A stretch of DNA of 64,000 bases from an uncultured Desulfobacterales bacterium (GCA_937998305.1 CALLDL010000018.1:42618-106617); one strand, 5' to 3'. Shown: positions 48,215-58,463, counted from the first letter of the stretch. Notes: generated by a model from the sequence alone, not told the origin. Program-made: numbers and translations.

Positions 48215-49144
48215 TTAATCTTTCGACAACTTGGTGGCAATTTCATAAACATTGCCAAAAGCCTGGCTTGACTGGTCCGGATTGATTAAAGGGACCATAT
48301 CGGAAACCATTGTACGGATGTGTTTGTCATAAGTGACGCAGCCCAAATCCGTGGAAGGTAAGGTCAGGTATTTTTCAGCGACGATCTGAACAATACGACC
48401 CGCGTTTTCTTCTTTTTCATTTTTAACCATGTTGGTAACGACTTCCAGATGGATATCTCCGATTTCTTTTTTTAGAACCTCAATGATATTCTTTTCATCG
48501 GACTCCTCAATAAACTGAAAAAGTTCTTTGACTGTACGGATTTTTAGAACATTTTTGGGGTCCATGGCCATTTTTATCAGAGCCTGGAGAGATGGATTTT
48601 TACTGGAAAGTCTGCTTAATTTTCGGTAGACTGCATTGCGAACAAATATGTATGCATTCTGAATCGATGTTGGTTCCGGAGTAAGGACGACAATTTTTTT
48701 GTGGGCGATAAGAAAGAAATCCAAAACGTTAAAGGAAGTTCCAGCTCCAAGATCAAGCACAACATAATCGGCATCCAGTCTTGACAGGTGGGTCATGAGT
48801 TTGATTTTTTGGCTGAAGTGAGGATTTGCCAGGGAAAGAACATCACTGGCTCCGCTGATGAGGCGAAGGTTTTTCTCACTGGTATCAATGCAAATATCTT
48901 CTAATTCCCCGAATCTTCTTGTAATAAAATCATTTAGCGTCCTATCAGGGCTTTTGATTCCAAGGAGGGTGTGGAGATTGGCGCCGCCCAGATCGACGTC
49001 CATTAGAACCGTCCGATTGCCCATTCTGGCCAGCCAAAATGCCATAATCGTACTGAAGACACTCTTTCCGGCACCACCCTTTCCCCCGCCGATAGCCAAT
49101 ATCTTGGGTGTTGATTTATTTTCCGTGTTTAGTTCCTCTTTCAC
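48215..49144 (-). CDS. MinD/ParA (FlhG-like) P-loop ATPase
   Basis: ILAIGGGKGGAGKSVFSTIMAFWLARMGNRTVLMDVDLGGANLHTLLG. Confidence 0.9.
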   Translation of the reverse strand: MKEELNTENKSTPKILAIGGGKGGAGKSVFSTIMAFWLARMGNRTVLMDVDLGGANLHTLLGIKSPDRTLNDFITRRFGELEDICIDTSEKNLRLISGASDVLSLANPHFSQKIKLMTHLSRLDADYVVLDLGAGTSFNVLDFFLIAHKKIVVLTPEPTSIQNAYIFVRNAVYRKLSRLSSKNPSLQALIKMAMDPKNVLKIRTVKELFQFIEESDEKNIIEVLKKEIGDIHLEVVTNMVKNEKEENAGRIVQIVAEKYLTLPSTDLGCVTYDKHIRTMVSDMVPLINPDQSSQAFGNVYEIATKLSKD

Positions 49145-49332
49145 TTGGCACCTTATTTATTGAACATTAGCAAGACCCTAATCGATCTTTTAGGGTTAGA
49201 GTTTAGCTTGCGCTGCTCCCGTCCGCCTTGCCCCATTTTTATTCCCCGATATTCCATTATTTAGAGCTTTAAAGGTAATAATATCCTTAATTTCGATGGG
49301 GTCGTAAAAATTCCGAAGCATTAAATTTTAAA

Positions 49333-50499
49333 CTACTTTTCCATAAGCGAATTCCATAAGCTCCAGATCAGATTTTGTTCTGCTTCGGATCCAAAGCAGT
49401 AACCTTTCAATATTCCGCGGTCAACATGGTTTATCTCTTTAAATTGAACGCCAACGATGGCTGTTTTTTTACCCTCGACAGGAATTTCCTTGCCCCAGAC
49501 AATAGTGCCCAAGATATTGAGACTGATAGATTCTATGGGTAAACTCATTTGAATCTTAACACTTTTTCCGGTTAAATGGGCTATATCACCGGTTTGATAT
49601 TTCGCCCCCAAGACAACACAGGTCCCACCTATAGAAATATCGTCTGTAAATCCGGATAGATTTAAAGGAGGTTTCCCGTTTTTTTCTTGAAAAACTTTCA
49701 GATTGACCTGCATGGGTAATTGATGCCGGGTTGCCTTTCTGACCGTTCTTGAATAACTTTCGCGGTTAGATTCAAAACAAAATTTACACAGGTTCCGCAT
49801 TAGAAGATTAAGGTTCGGATGTTCTCCGCAAAGTGCAGTTAGTTTTAATTTGGAGATTTTCAACAGTTCAACGCGAGTGATGGTTTCAATTTCTGATTCA
49901 GATAATTTATCCTCCTCAAACGGATAGATCTCGCCAAAAATGTCGCTTTCTATCAGATTTATCGTAGATTTTTTTTGGATCTTTTCATCTGCTTCAACGC
50001 GATGGAAATTGGTCTCTTCCAATGCACCGGATACGACAAAGCACAACTCGTTTACTTCATCACCAAATTTTCTCAGCATGGTATTGGCAGGATAGTTATG
50101 AGGCACAATTTTAGCTATTAAATCGATCATTTCCTCATATGCCAGCTTGGTGAAGAACTCCTGCACCGCTAAATTTTGTGGGTTGGATTCACAAAGGGCT
50201 GAATGCAAGGCCAATCCTTCTTCTTTGGACGGTTTGGTGATTTGCCACTCAAAGATTTTGCATGTAATTGCCTGCAATGGCATGCCTGCTTCTATAAAAA
50301 GTTTGGCTGACGTCTTGTATTCTTCGGCGGCATTTATTGATTTTACTTCTAATAGTCGGTCAGCAAAGACTCTATGGAGTCGCGGGTCATTTGGAAAGGC
50401 TTTGAGAAGGTCTTCGAATTCTTCAATAGAATCGATGGTAATAGAACCGTCGATGATGCGGTTGACCACACTGTCTTGTCTATCAATTCGGTCAATCAT
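49333..50499 (-). CDS. Cyclic-nucleotide-binding-like domain plus PilZ domain protein
   Basis: cNMP-like VPHNYPANTMLRKFGDEVNELCFVVSGALEE..DIFGEIYPFEEDKLSESEIETIT; PilZ-like C-terminus LNLSGFTDDISIGGTCVVLG. Confidence 0.78.
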   Translation of the reverse strand: MIDRIDRQDSVVNRIIDGSITIDSIEEFEDLLKAFPNDPRLHRVFADRLLEVKSINAAEEYKTSAKLFIEAGMPLQAITCKIFEWQITKPSKEEGLALHSALCESNPQNLAVQEFFTKLAYEEMIDLIAKIVPHNYPANTMLRKFGDEVNELCFVVSGALEETNFHRVEADEKIQKKSTINLIESDIFGEIYPFEEDKLSESEIETITRVELLKISKLKLTALCGEHPNLNLLMRNLCKFCFESNRESYSRTVRKATRHQLPMQVNLKVFQEKNGKPPLNLSGFTDDISIGGTCVVLGAKYQTGDIAHLTGKSVKIQMSLPIESISLNILGTIVWGKEIPVEGKKTAIVGVQFKEINHVDRGILKGYCFGSEAEQNLIWSLWNSLMEK

Positions 50500-50533
50500 T
50501 ATCCACCTTCCTGTTAATACATAACAGAAAACC

Positions 50534-50872
50534 CTATTTTTCAGTTAAAATTTTTTGCCCTTTGAGCAGTTCTATTACTGCGTCGATACGCTGGTTCATA
50601 ATCCTGTTCTTTTGATCCGAAAGGCGTAAAATTCCATATAGTAATTTTAATTTCGTATCGAATTTCAGCAAAATATCAGCATATTGAGCAAGATTTTCAC
50701 TTATTGGCAATATCTGTTTTTGTCCATCTTCTGAAACCAGAGTTTCTGATGCGGCAGACTGCTTTTTTCTGAACGCCTTTATCATTTCTTCAAGATCATC
50801 TTTTTCCGCGTCCGATAGGCCAACGGTTATTTCTTCAAGGATTTTTTCAGACATGTTATCCCCTGCATTCAA
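50534..50872 (-). CDS. Hypothetical protein
   Basis: 112 aa, overlaps start codon with stop of upstream AMIN gene and lies in a compact operon. Confidence 0.6.
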   Translation of the reverse strand: MNAGDNMSEKILEEITVGLSDAEKDDLEEMIKAFRKKQSAASETLVSEDGQKQILPISENLAQYADILLKFDTKLKLLYGILRLSDQKNRIMNQRIDAVIELLKGQKILTEK

Positions 50873-51720
50873 GATTCATCATAGTCTTTAAACGCGTTTT
50901 TTAATTGAGCGTCTATGGTCTCAATACTTTCATCAGATGTTTTCATAAACTCCATAATTTCAGAAAGATGGCCAAAATCGATCATGTGTTTTTTCTTCAA
51001 TAGCGTGAAAATCATCAATACAATGATAACACCTGTGAGGACATTCAACACGGCCAGTAGATATATCTGTGTCATGGCGTTTCCGTTAGCAGTAGAGGGT
51101 GGTCCAACGTGTTTCTCAGGTGTTTGATTTGGCACTTTGTTGGAAAAGGCATTTTCAGATGGTTGAGTTTCCTTCAATCCGGATTTTTCCACACCCGAGG
51201 GTGTCATGGGTTGGCTGCCGGCCGCTTTTTCCAATTCTTTTTTTTCGGGCGCTGTTGACGTTTCAGTAGAAGATTTTTCACGTAAAGATTCCTTTTGTTC
51301 GGATTTTTCAGGCGTTGAAGACACCTGGTACGCATCAACAACGATGCGGTTGGGGCCGGAAAGAGGAAACGCTTTGAGTATGAAATAGGGGAAAGATAGC
51401 CGGACATCAGCTACCAAATTAGATTTTTGCCGAGAAAATTTAATGGAGCGGACAAGTTGTATAGGGCCTGTCTTGAATAATGTGAGACGCGGAAGGGTTG
51501 TTGAACTGTCAAGAAAAACCACGGAAAAGTTCCCCTTTCCTTTAATCTCAGGGTTCTCGAATAGAACGTTGTTTTGGAATTCGAACACAACCCGGGTAAA
51601 ATTTTCGTGTTTACCGGTTCTCACATCTCTTAAATTGGCAGCCTGGGCCCATCCAAGCTGGGATAATGTGAAAACAACCGCAACGAGCAGCATTATTCTA
51701 AATTTCATTTGTCTTATCAT
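50869..51720 (-). CDS. AMIN-domain protein with C-terminal TM
   Basis: Signal peptide; LRDVRTGKHENFTRVVFEFQN..FILKAFPLSGPNRIVVDAYQV; TM helix IYLLAVLNVLTGVIIVLMIFTLL. Confidence 0.78.
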   Translation of the reverse strand: MIRQMKFRIMLLVAVVFTLSQLGWAQAANLRDVRTGKHENFTRVVFEFQNNVLFENPEIKGKGNFSVVFLDSSTTLPRLTLFKTGPIQLVRSIKFSRQKSNLVADVRLSFPYFILKAFPLSGPNRIVVDAYQVSSTPEKSEQKESLREKSSTETSTAPEKKELEKAAGSQPMTPSGVEKSGLKETQPSENAFSNKVPNQTPEKHVGPPSTANGNAMTQIYLLAVLNVLTGVIIVLMIFTLLKKKHMIDFGHLSEIMEFMKTSDESIETIDAQLKNAFKDYDES

Positions 51721-51742
51721 ATTAGGTGCTTAGCTAAATCAT

Positions 51743-51762
51743 ATCGACAATTTGTTGTCGAT
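51743..51762. promoter_or_regulatory. Palindrome ATCGACAA-TTTG-TTGTCGAT upstream of AMIN operon
   Basis: Perfect 8-bp arms, 4-nt centre, just upstream of minus-strand start at 51720. Confidence 0.4.
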
Positions 51763-51788
51763 GTTTGTAATATTTTGTATTTATTGAT

Positions 51789-51918
51789 TTATAGTGATCT
51801 AAAGTTTGAAGTGAACTAAAGTGAGCTAAAATTAAGGAAAGCGCCACAGGCGCAACACATTTAATATTTAAACTGATAGAATACCTTCACTTTAGGCACT
51901 TTAGATCACTTTTAACTT
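51789..51918. repeat. Intergenic palindrome of the AGTTTAAAGTG family
   Basis: agtgatctaaagtttgaagtgaactaaagtgagctaaaa ... cactttaggcactttagatcacttttaactttt. Confidence 0.7.
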
Positions 51919-52253
51919 TTCCGGTTTATCCGGGTTAGGTTTTATCTGAACTTTTATTCCCAACCACGTTGTATAATTCAGATTTAATTTCATATAATTA
52001 TAGATTATAGCGGATGTTCTGTCAAATTAAATAAACCTTCATCGAGGTAAAGAAGATATGTGTGAGGTATTACAAAAAAATTAAACCTAAATTGAGCGTT
52101 TCAAACTGCGCCAGATAAACTAAATATAATTATTTTAAATCCTTAAGCCCACTTAGTGCATTAAAGAACCTCACTAACTCGGTAGAAATGAAAGTAAAAA
52201 AGAATGTCGCAGTTTAAAACCCTTCGGCAAACTCGACAATCGCTCAATTTAGG

Positions 52254-54092
52254 TTAAAGAAAGACACTTTCTTTCATGGCAAGCTTAAATTTCAGAAGCT
52301 GTTTTTTGTAATAGTCCCGATTTTTTGTTGTTAGCTCAAAAGCCCGACGCTCTGTGGTAATGGCCTGTTCAAACAGGCCGTTAACATAGTAGCTCTCTGC
52401 GAGCGTGTCGAGAATATGGGGGGATTCTTCAAGTTGAACAGCCCTTTTGGCAAGCGCCAGCGCTTTTTCCGGATTACGAAAGCTTTCGATTTCACACGTT
52501 GCATAGAGCCATGCAAGGTTGTTTAACGCATGGGTGTTATCAAGATCGATCCTGAGCGATTGTTCATAAGCCTTGATTGTTTCAGGATAGTTATTGTAAC
52601 TGTAGTAAAGGTCGCCCAGCGTACTGTAAAGCAATGGATTGTCAGGGGTCTTTTCAAGCTCTCTTTGAATGATCTTTAGAAAAAAATGTTTGTTGAGCTT
52701 CTTGCTGGTTTCACCAAAATTTAGATTGTACCCCACACCACACAACAGGAATATCCCTGCTAAATAAACAGCAATACTTTTCTTTATTTTGTTTTCATGG
52801 CGTGTAATCCATATCTTGTCAGACTCGCATTTTTTTAAATATTCGATGCGTTTTGTGATACTGAAATGATGCCAGTTGGGCCTATCCGGATGTTCTCCGC
52901 TGGTTGCAGCAATTTTTTCAAATGTCGAGATCAGCGGTTTGGCACTATCGAAAAGAGAGTAAACATACGTATCTGCCTGACGCTCGAAATTACGCATAAA
53001 ATAGCCGAAAATAAAGCGAAAGTAGACCAGAAAAACGATGATAATGACCAAGCTGAAAATCGATGTGGTTACTGTAGTTTGATCAAGGCCGGTGCTGTTT
53101 ATGAGGTTGTATATAGTTTCCGAGAAGACAATTGAATAAATCAGCAGGTTAAAGGTGGCGTAGGAGATGATCATGTAGCCGACAAAAAATAACAGATAAA
53201 AAAGAAGATGCTTTTTTTTTATATGCCCAATTTCGTGGGCAATAACCGCATCAATCTCTTCGGGTTCAAGCATGTGAAGAAGACCTTGAGTAACAAGGAT
53301 GTAGCGGAATTTCTTAATCAACCCCATCACGGCGGCGGTGATCATTTTCCCGCCGAAAATGGGCCAGTAAAGAATGTTGGCATATTCCATTCCGGCTTTT
53401 CGGCAGAGTTCTTCAATCCGACTTCTATGGTATCCGATTTCAAGGGGCTTGCATCTCCAGAATTTCTGAATCATCACCGGACCTACCATTGCAATGGCAA
53501 AAAGAAAAACTAAAAAATAGGTTATCTCTCCTTCGGTGGTGGAAAGGAAACGTTTCGGCAGGTCAAATGGCAGCGCGTTGATGATATCTGCTATTCCTGA
53601 AAGCAGAAGCCAGGGTAAAAGTATTGGAATCGAGAATGAAATCTGAGACAGAACGTAAGTTTTTCTTGGCAGATCCGTGGGATAAAGGCGTCGGTAAGGA
53701 TTGTAGGCACATGCCCATACGATTGCCAGGTAACATGTAAAGAGCATGAGAAACAGCAGCGCCTGAAATGTGGGAATGATGTTTAAAAAGGGTGTGTTTA
53801 TCAGAAAGGATGTAAGATTTAAGCCATAAATATCAATTGAAAAGAGTAAGATCGCCAATATGGATTGGCGGGTTAACGTAGATCTGAATTTGTGATCGTG
53901 ATGGATTGAGTGTTGTTTTAGAATCTGTTTTTCAACCCTGTGAAACTGTATCCAGGTGATGGCCGCAAAAATAACAATCAGACATACAAAAAGAAATAGC
54001 GTTTCAGGGGCTGTAAAGTTCGTATTTTCTGAAGGCTGGTACGTGCTGTATATAAGAAGTACGACGATAAAGTATATAAAATTGCTAAACAT
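52254..54092 (-). CDS. M48 family membrane metalloprotease with C-terminal TPRs
   Basis: EIDAVIAHEIGHIKKKHLLFYLLFF zinc motif; NFERQADTYVYSLF; TPR-like C-terminus. Confidence 0.9.
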   Translation of the reverse strand: MFSNFIYFIVVLLIYSTYQPSENTNFTAPETLFLFVCLIVIFAAITWIQFHRVEKQILKQHSIHHDHKFRSTLTRQSILAILLFSIDIYGLNLTSFLINTPFLNIIPTFQALLFLMLFTCYLAIVWACAYNPYRRLYPTDLPRKTYVLSQISFSIPILLPWLLLSGIADIINALPFDLPKRFLSTTEGEITYFLVFLFAIAMVGPVMIQKFWRCKPLEIGYHRSRIEELCRKAGMEYANILYWPIFGGKMITAAVMGLIKKFRYILVTQGLLHMLEPEEIDAVIAHEIGHIKKKHLLFYLLFFVGYMIISYATFNLLIYSIVFSETIYNLINSTGLDQTTVTTSIFSLVIIIVFLVYFRFIFGYFMRNFERQADTYVYSLFDSAKPLISTFEKIAATSGEHPDRPNWHHFSITKRIEYLKKCESDKIWITRHENKIKKSIAVYLAGIFLLCGVGYNLNFGETSKKLNKHFFLKIIQRELEKTPDNPLLYSTLGDLYYSYNNYPETIKAYEQSLRIDLDNTHALNNLAWLYATCEIESFRNPEKALALAKRAVQLEESPHILDTLAESYYVNGLFEQAITTERRAFELTTKNRDYYKKQLLKFKLAMKESVFL

Positions 54093-54169
54093 ACGTATAT
54101 ATTAATCGATATCATTTCAGTCTTGTTTAACAACAAGTCTGATGTATCATTTTTAAATTTTCAATCCGG

Positions 54170-54709
54170 TTAGTTATTTTTTCCCTTGTAATATCGTTCT
54201 TTTTCACTGTAAATGCAACCGCAGTACTGCTGGCGGTACATCCCCAGGCGTTTTGACGTTTCGACACCCTCCTTCCATCCGAGCCGGAAATCGTTGTAGT
54301 AGAACGTTATCCCCACAGATTTCCCCACAGCTTCACCAATGGATTTGATTTCATCATGTTTCTGGAATTTGCTGTATAAGAGTGTGGTGCTAAAACAGTC
54401 AAATTTTCCGCGTTTTGCCATCAGGGCCGTGGACCGGAGTCGCTCATGATAACAAACAACGCATCGATTCGATTCCCTGAACGCCACATTCCGGATAAAA
54501 CCTTCCAGATCATAACCTTCCTGGTAAATGACGGTAAGATCGATGGAAGTCGCATAAGACTCGAGAGTTTCCTGTCTTTTGATGCACTCTGTGTAAGGAT
54601 GGATGTTGTTTCGGTAGAAAAAACCCAAAATATCAAATCCTTCATCTCGAAGAATTCTTGCCGGGTATATGCTGCATGGTGCGCAACAGATGTGAAGAAG
54701 GATCTTCAT
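54170..54709 (-). CDS. queH: Epoxyqueuosine reductase QueH
   Basis: LLHICCAPCSIYPARIL, FYRNNIHPYTECIKR, CVVCYHERLRSTA, YRQQYCGCIYS. Confidence 0.93.
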   Translation of the reverse strand: MKILLHICCAPCSIYPARILRDEGFDILGFFYRNNIHPYTECIKRQETLESYATSIDLTVIYQEGYDLEGFIRNVAFRESNRCVVCYHERLRSTALMAKRGKFDCFSTTLLYSKFQKHDEIKSIGEAVGKSVGITFYYNDFRLGWKEGVETSKRLGMYRQQYCGCIYSEKERYYKGKNN

Positions 54710-55392
54710 CTTCTTTCTCCAAAAATTGCCGTTCCTATCCGTACAAGGGTTGCCCCTTCTTCAATGGCAACTTCAAAATCACCGGTCATACCCATGGAGA
54801 GTTCATTCAGGATAACATCTGGAAAGGTTTTTTGAATCTGATCTCTGAGATTCCGAAGGGCTATGAAATAGGGCCGAGCCTTTTCAGGATTGTTGAAAAA
54901 AGGGGGCATTGCCATGAATCCTTTTACGGATAAATTTTCAAAAAAAACAATGTCTTTGATCAGATTTATCGCATTTTCTATGTCTGATCCTGATTTTGAT
55001 TGTTCTTTACTGATATTGATCTGCATGAGCACGTCTTGAACTTTATCAACTTTTTTTGCCTGCTTGTTCAGTTCACGGGCTATTTTGAGCGTATCCACGG
55101 AATGAATCAAATCAAAAAGCCTGACAGCGTATTTAGCCTTGTTGGACTGTAGATGCCCGATAAAATGCCACGATACCGGGTATGTGCCCAGAGCGTTGAA
55201 CTTGTTTCGGGCTTCCTGAACATAATTTTCACCCAAAATGGTAACACCTGCCTCGATGGCTTCCCTGACTCTGTTTGCCGGAATTGTTTTGCTGACTGCA
55301 ACCAGATGGATGCTTTCAGGGGCGCGGCTGCACTTAAAGGCCGCTTTGTTGATGCGGTCCTTCACATTTTCCAGTCTTTTTTTCAAATTCAT
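54706..55392 (-). CDS. yggS: YggS-family PLP homeostasis protein
   Basis: LVAVSKTIPANRVREAIEAGVTILGENYVQEA, WHFIGHLQSNKAKY, ELSMGMTGDFEVAIEEGATLVRIGTAIFG. Confidence 0.95.
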   Translation of the reverse strand: MNLKKRLENVKDRINKAAFKCSRAPESIHLVAVSKTIPANRVREAIEAGVTILGENYVQEARNKFNALGTYPVSWHFIGHLQSNKAKYAVRLFDLIHSVDTLKIARELNKQAKKVDKVQDVLMQINISKEQSKSGSDIENAINLIKDIVFFENLSVKGFMAMPPFFNNPEKARPYFIALRNLRDQIQKTFPDVILNELSMGMTGDFEVAIEEGATLVRIGTAIFGERR

Positions 55393-55462
55393 TGAAGTTT
55401 AACATAAGTTCGAATTATTGGATTACAAATAACCAAAACAAATTGCTAATATGTATGCAAAA

Positions 55463-55708
55463 GTTTAAAGTGCCTAAAGTGAGCTAAAATGCCTATTTAT
55501 CCCGAATTCATCGGGGAAGTTATGGAGTCGCTTCGCTCTGCTGATTTTATATAATTGACAGAATTCCTTAACCCTGGCCCAGACCGATCATCAATACTAT
55601 ATACTCAAAAAGTCATGTTTGTAATAGTCCATAAGCCAGATCAATATATGAACGATTCGCACCAGGGCGGGCTTTAGCTCACTTTAAACTTTAGTTCACT
55701 TCAAACTC
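55463..55708. repeat. Intergenic palindrome of the AGTTTAAAGTG family
   Basis: agtttaaagtgcctaaagtgagctaaaatgcc ... tttagctcactttaaactttagttcacttcaaact. Confidence 0.65.
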
Positions 55709-55759
55709 TTGGATTCAGCATATACGGGCTAAGGTCCAGATAAAAATACGTCATTGTAT

Positions 55760-56371
55760 TTATGTATTAGAGCGCTTAGCAATAACGATAACGCCTTCCT
55801 TGATTAAAAATTCTATGACTTCGCAAACCGGAAGCCCCACGACATTTGTGTAGGAACCATTGATGCTTTTAACCAAAAAGGTTCCAAGCCCTTGTATGGC
55901 ATATGAACCTGCCTTGTCAAACGGCTCTTTGGTATGGACATACCACTCGATCTCTTCGTGGGTAAGATTTTTGAAAAGAACGTCTGTTTTAACGGTTTCA
56001 GAGAACAGTCTTTTTTTTGCTCTACAACAGACGGCATACCCGGTTAGGACCTGATGGGTTTGCCCGCTGAGTTGTTTTAACATGGTTCGGGCTTCATCCC
56101 TTGATCCCGGCTTCCCAAGTATGTCCTCGTTTTTAAGGACAATGGTGTCCGCTCCGATCACCCATTTTTCAGGATACTTTTTGGAAATGTCATCGGCTTT
56201 GGCTTCAGATAAAATTCTGACATAAGTTTCCGGGGATGATAGGGGTACCCTCGTTTCGTCGATGCTGCTTGGAATTACGGAAAATTTAAGGCCTGCCTGT
56301 TCCAGTAAATATCGGCGCCGTGGAGACTTTGAAGCAAGAATCAATAGAGGTTCTTCATCTGAAATTTTCAT
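55760..56371 (-). CDS. maf: Maf-family nucleotide pyrophosphatase
   Basis: ILASKSPRRRYLLEQAGLKFSVIPSSIDE, VIGADTIVLKNEDILGKPGSRDEARTML, GSYAIQGLGTFLVKSINGSYTNVVGLPV. Confidence 0.96.
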   Translation of the reverse strand: MKISDEEPLLILASKSPRRRYLLEQAGLKFSVIPSSIDETRVPLSSPETYVRILSEAKADDISKKYPEKWVIGADTIVLKNEDILGKPGSRDEARTMLKQLSGQTHQVLTGYAVCCRAKKRLFSETVKTDVLFKNLTHEEIEWYVHTKEPFDKAGSYAIQGLGTFLVKSINGSYTNVVGLPVCEVIEFLIKEGVIVIAKRSNT

Positions 56372-56488
56372 ATCGTATGATGTGTTTGAGTGATTGGTAT
56401 GTTTTTGGTGTAACGTTGCTGAAACCTAACTTGATAGAGTCGCGAAGCGATTGTATCACTTGAATGTCTTGTCCACCATCGGAAAAAT

Positions 56489-57565
56489 TCACCGTTTATA
56501 GGGATCAACCAAAGCTTGATAGCTGGTATAGTAAATATCCGTTAATGTAATAAAAGCCGTTGTAATCAATGGGCCGTAAATAATGCCGAGGATACCGAAG
56601 ATATTTAATCCGCCAATTATTGATAAAAAGACAAGCAGGGTATGCATTTTAACACGCTGTCCCACCAGCCTTGGCTTTAACAGGTTGTCGACACTCACCG
56701 AGAGGATGAGATAAAAAACAATGAAAAATATGCCCACTGCAATCCGGCCTTTAAAAAAAAGATAAATCGCTGCGGGGATAAATACCACTCCTACGCCGAT
56801 GATGGGAAGAAACGCCAAAAATCCCATAATCACACCCCATAAAAATGCCGATTTTAACCCGAAGAGCCAGAAAACAATCCCGCCCGCAACTCCTTGGATC
56901 AGACCTCCCACCCCATTGCCGATTAGAATCGCACCGGACATATCTTTAAATTTCCGAATGAGTTTTTGGTCCTGTTCCTTGGGCAGCGGGGAAAGGTCGA
57001 TAATGAATGAAATCAGCTTGTCGCCATCTATTAAAAGATAATAAATGATCAGGAGCATAAAAAAGAAATATACGAAAAATTTGAATATATTCGAAGCAAT
57101 GGAGCTTGCCTGCTGATACAGGAAAAGGCCGACCACCTTACCCAGCTCCGAGATACCTTTATTGAGTTCTTCACCGGTAATTTCTATATTAAAATTTGAA
57201 AGGATAAGGTTTATTTTGTCTAAAATCTTGCTGGTTTCAAGAATTTGTTTAATCTGGTCGCTGATGACCGCTCCCTTTCCCATGAGATAGAGGTCATATG
57301 CCTCTTTTGACAATATGCCCACAAAAAAGACCGTTGGGATAAAGAGGATAAAGAATATTAAAGCACAGGTCAAAAGAGAGGAAAAAAGCGGACTTATTTT
57401 ACGGTTTAATAACACGTAAACCGGTTTAAAAATGCTGGTCACAACGGCGGCAAGAATAATAGCGGAGATAAAGGGCCAAAAGAGACGCCCGAGCAAAAAA
57501 GCTGAGACTATAAAAAGCGCCAGAAAAAACCACAAAATAATATTGCCGGAGGTTTTGTCTTGCAT
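56489..57565 (-). CDS. AI-2E family transporter
   Basis: Multiple TM; GGLIQGVAGGIVFWLFGLKSAFLWGVIMGFLAFLPIIGVGVVFIPAAIYLFFKG. Confidence 0.92.
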   Translation of the reverse strand: MQDKTSGNIILWFFLALFIVSAFLLGRLFWPFISAIILAAVVTSIFKPVYVLLNRKISPLFSSLLTCALIFFILFIPTVFFVGILSKEAYDLYLMGKGAVISDQIKQILETSKILDKINLILSNFNIEITGEELNKGISELGKVVGLFLYQQASSIASNIFKFFVYFFFMLLIIYYLLIDGDKLISFIIDLSPLPKEQDQKLIRKFKDMSGAILIGNGVGGLIQGVAGGIVFWLFGLKSAFLWGVIMGFLAFLPIIGVGVVFIPAAIYLFFKGRIAVGIFFIVFYLILSVSVDNLLKPRLVGQRVKMHTLLVFLSIIGGLNIFGILGIIYGPLITTAFITLTDIYYTSYQALVDPYKR

Positions 57566-57762
57566 TGCAACTCCAATTCAATACAAAGAATTCCTGTCAT
57601 CGCGCATGGCGGTTACCCATGCCTGGCCCAAGCCTGATAAAAGCGCCATGGATTAAAACATCTATCGGTAATGTATTCGTTTCATTCAACCGGGAATGTC
57701 GAGACGGTTATCAGGAAAGATACCCTGTGAAATTTAGGAGCGGATCATTTCTATTTACTGGT

Positions 57763-57918
57763 CTATTTGCTGGCCAATCCGCCCGCAACAAATAAAAGAA
57801 TGATTTCATAAGCAAAAACAGAAACATAACTGCCAAATAACGCATAAACAATGCCGCCGCCGATGACCGCCGGCACACCAAATACCACCAAAGTACCCAA
57901 TCTTCTACTGATGTTCAT
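57763..57918 (-). CDS. Small membrane protein (51 aa)
   Basis: Reverse strand MNISRRLGTLVVFGVPAVIGGGIVYALFGSYVSVFAYEIILLFVAGGLASK* preceded by AAAGGAG; below the ORF track length cutoff. Confidence 0.6.
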   Translation of the reverse strand: MNISRRLGTLVVFGVPAVIGGGIVYALFGSYVSVFAYEIILLFVAGGLASK

Positions 57919-58154
57919 CTTTAATCAATCTCCTTTAAATATATATTATTATCAAAAGGGAATCCTGAAAAAAAATCGATAAGCAAGAAATAACGTCTAA
58001 TTTAAACACATCACACCGGCCAAAAGTTGAGCTTGCGAAATCCTGCTTTCTGTATTAAATTTTTTAGCAACAATCTATGAAAGATGTTCGTTTGTAGCAA
58101 TAACGGAAAATCAAGTAAAGAAAAAAACAGACAAAATCGTTTTATTTAATAAAT

Positions 58155-58463
58155 GTGGATCATCTCCCGATTAGTTGTAGTTAATTAGAGTAAAATAAGT
58201 GGGTCATCTCCAATTGAGCGGGTGTGATCCCAAAGGATCCAAGGGGTCAAGGGTCCAAGGATTCGAGTGAAAATCAAAAAAATATTCAAAGAGAGTAACC
58301 TATATTATTGCTAGCTAAAGATTTAGATTTAATTGAAAAAGGTGAATTGGGTACACTAAATAAAAGCATCGCAGAAATCGAAAGAATGTTAAAGGCGCTG
58401 ATAAAGTCTTTAGACAACAAACCCTTGGACCCTCTTCTCCAACTAAATTGGAGAAGAACTATA
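58155..58463 (+). pseudogene. Remnant of a four-helix-bundle (23S rRNA IVP-type) protein gene in repeated segment, inverted relative to 2985-3300
   Basis: LLAKDLDLIEKGELGTLNKSIAEIERMLKALIKSLDNKPLDPL; flanking intergenic sequence also matches the other copy. Confidence 0.6.
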
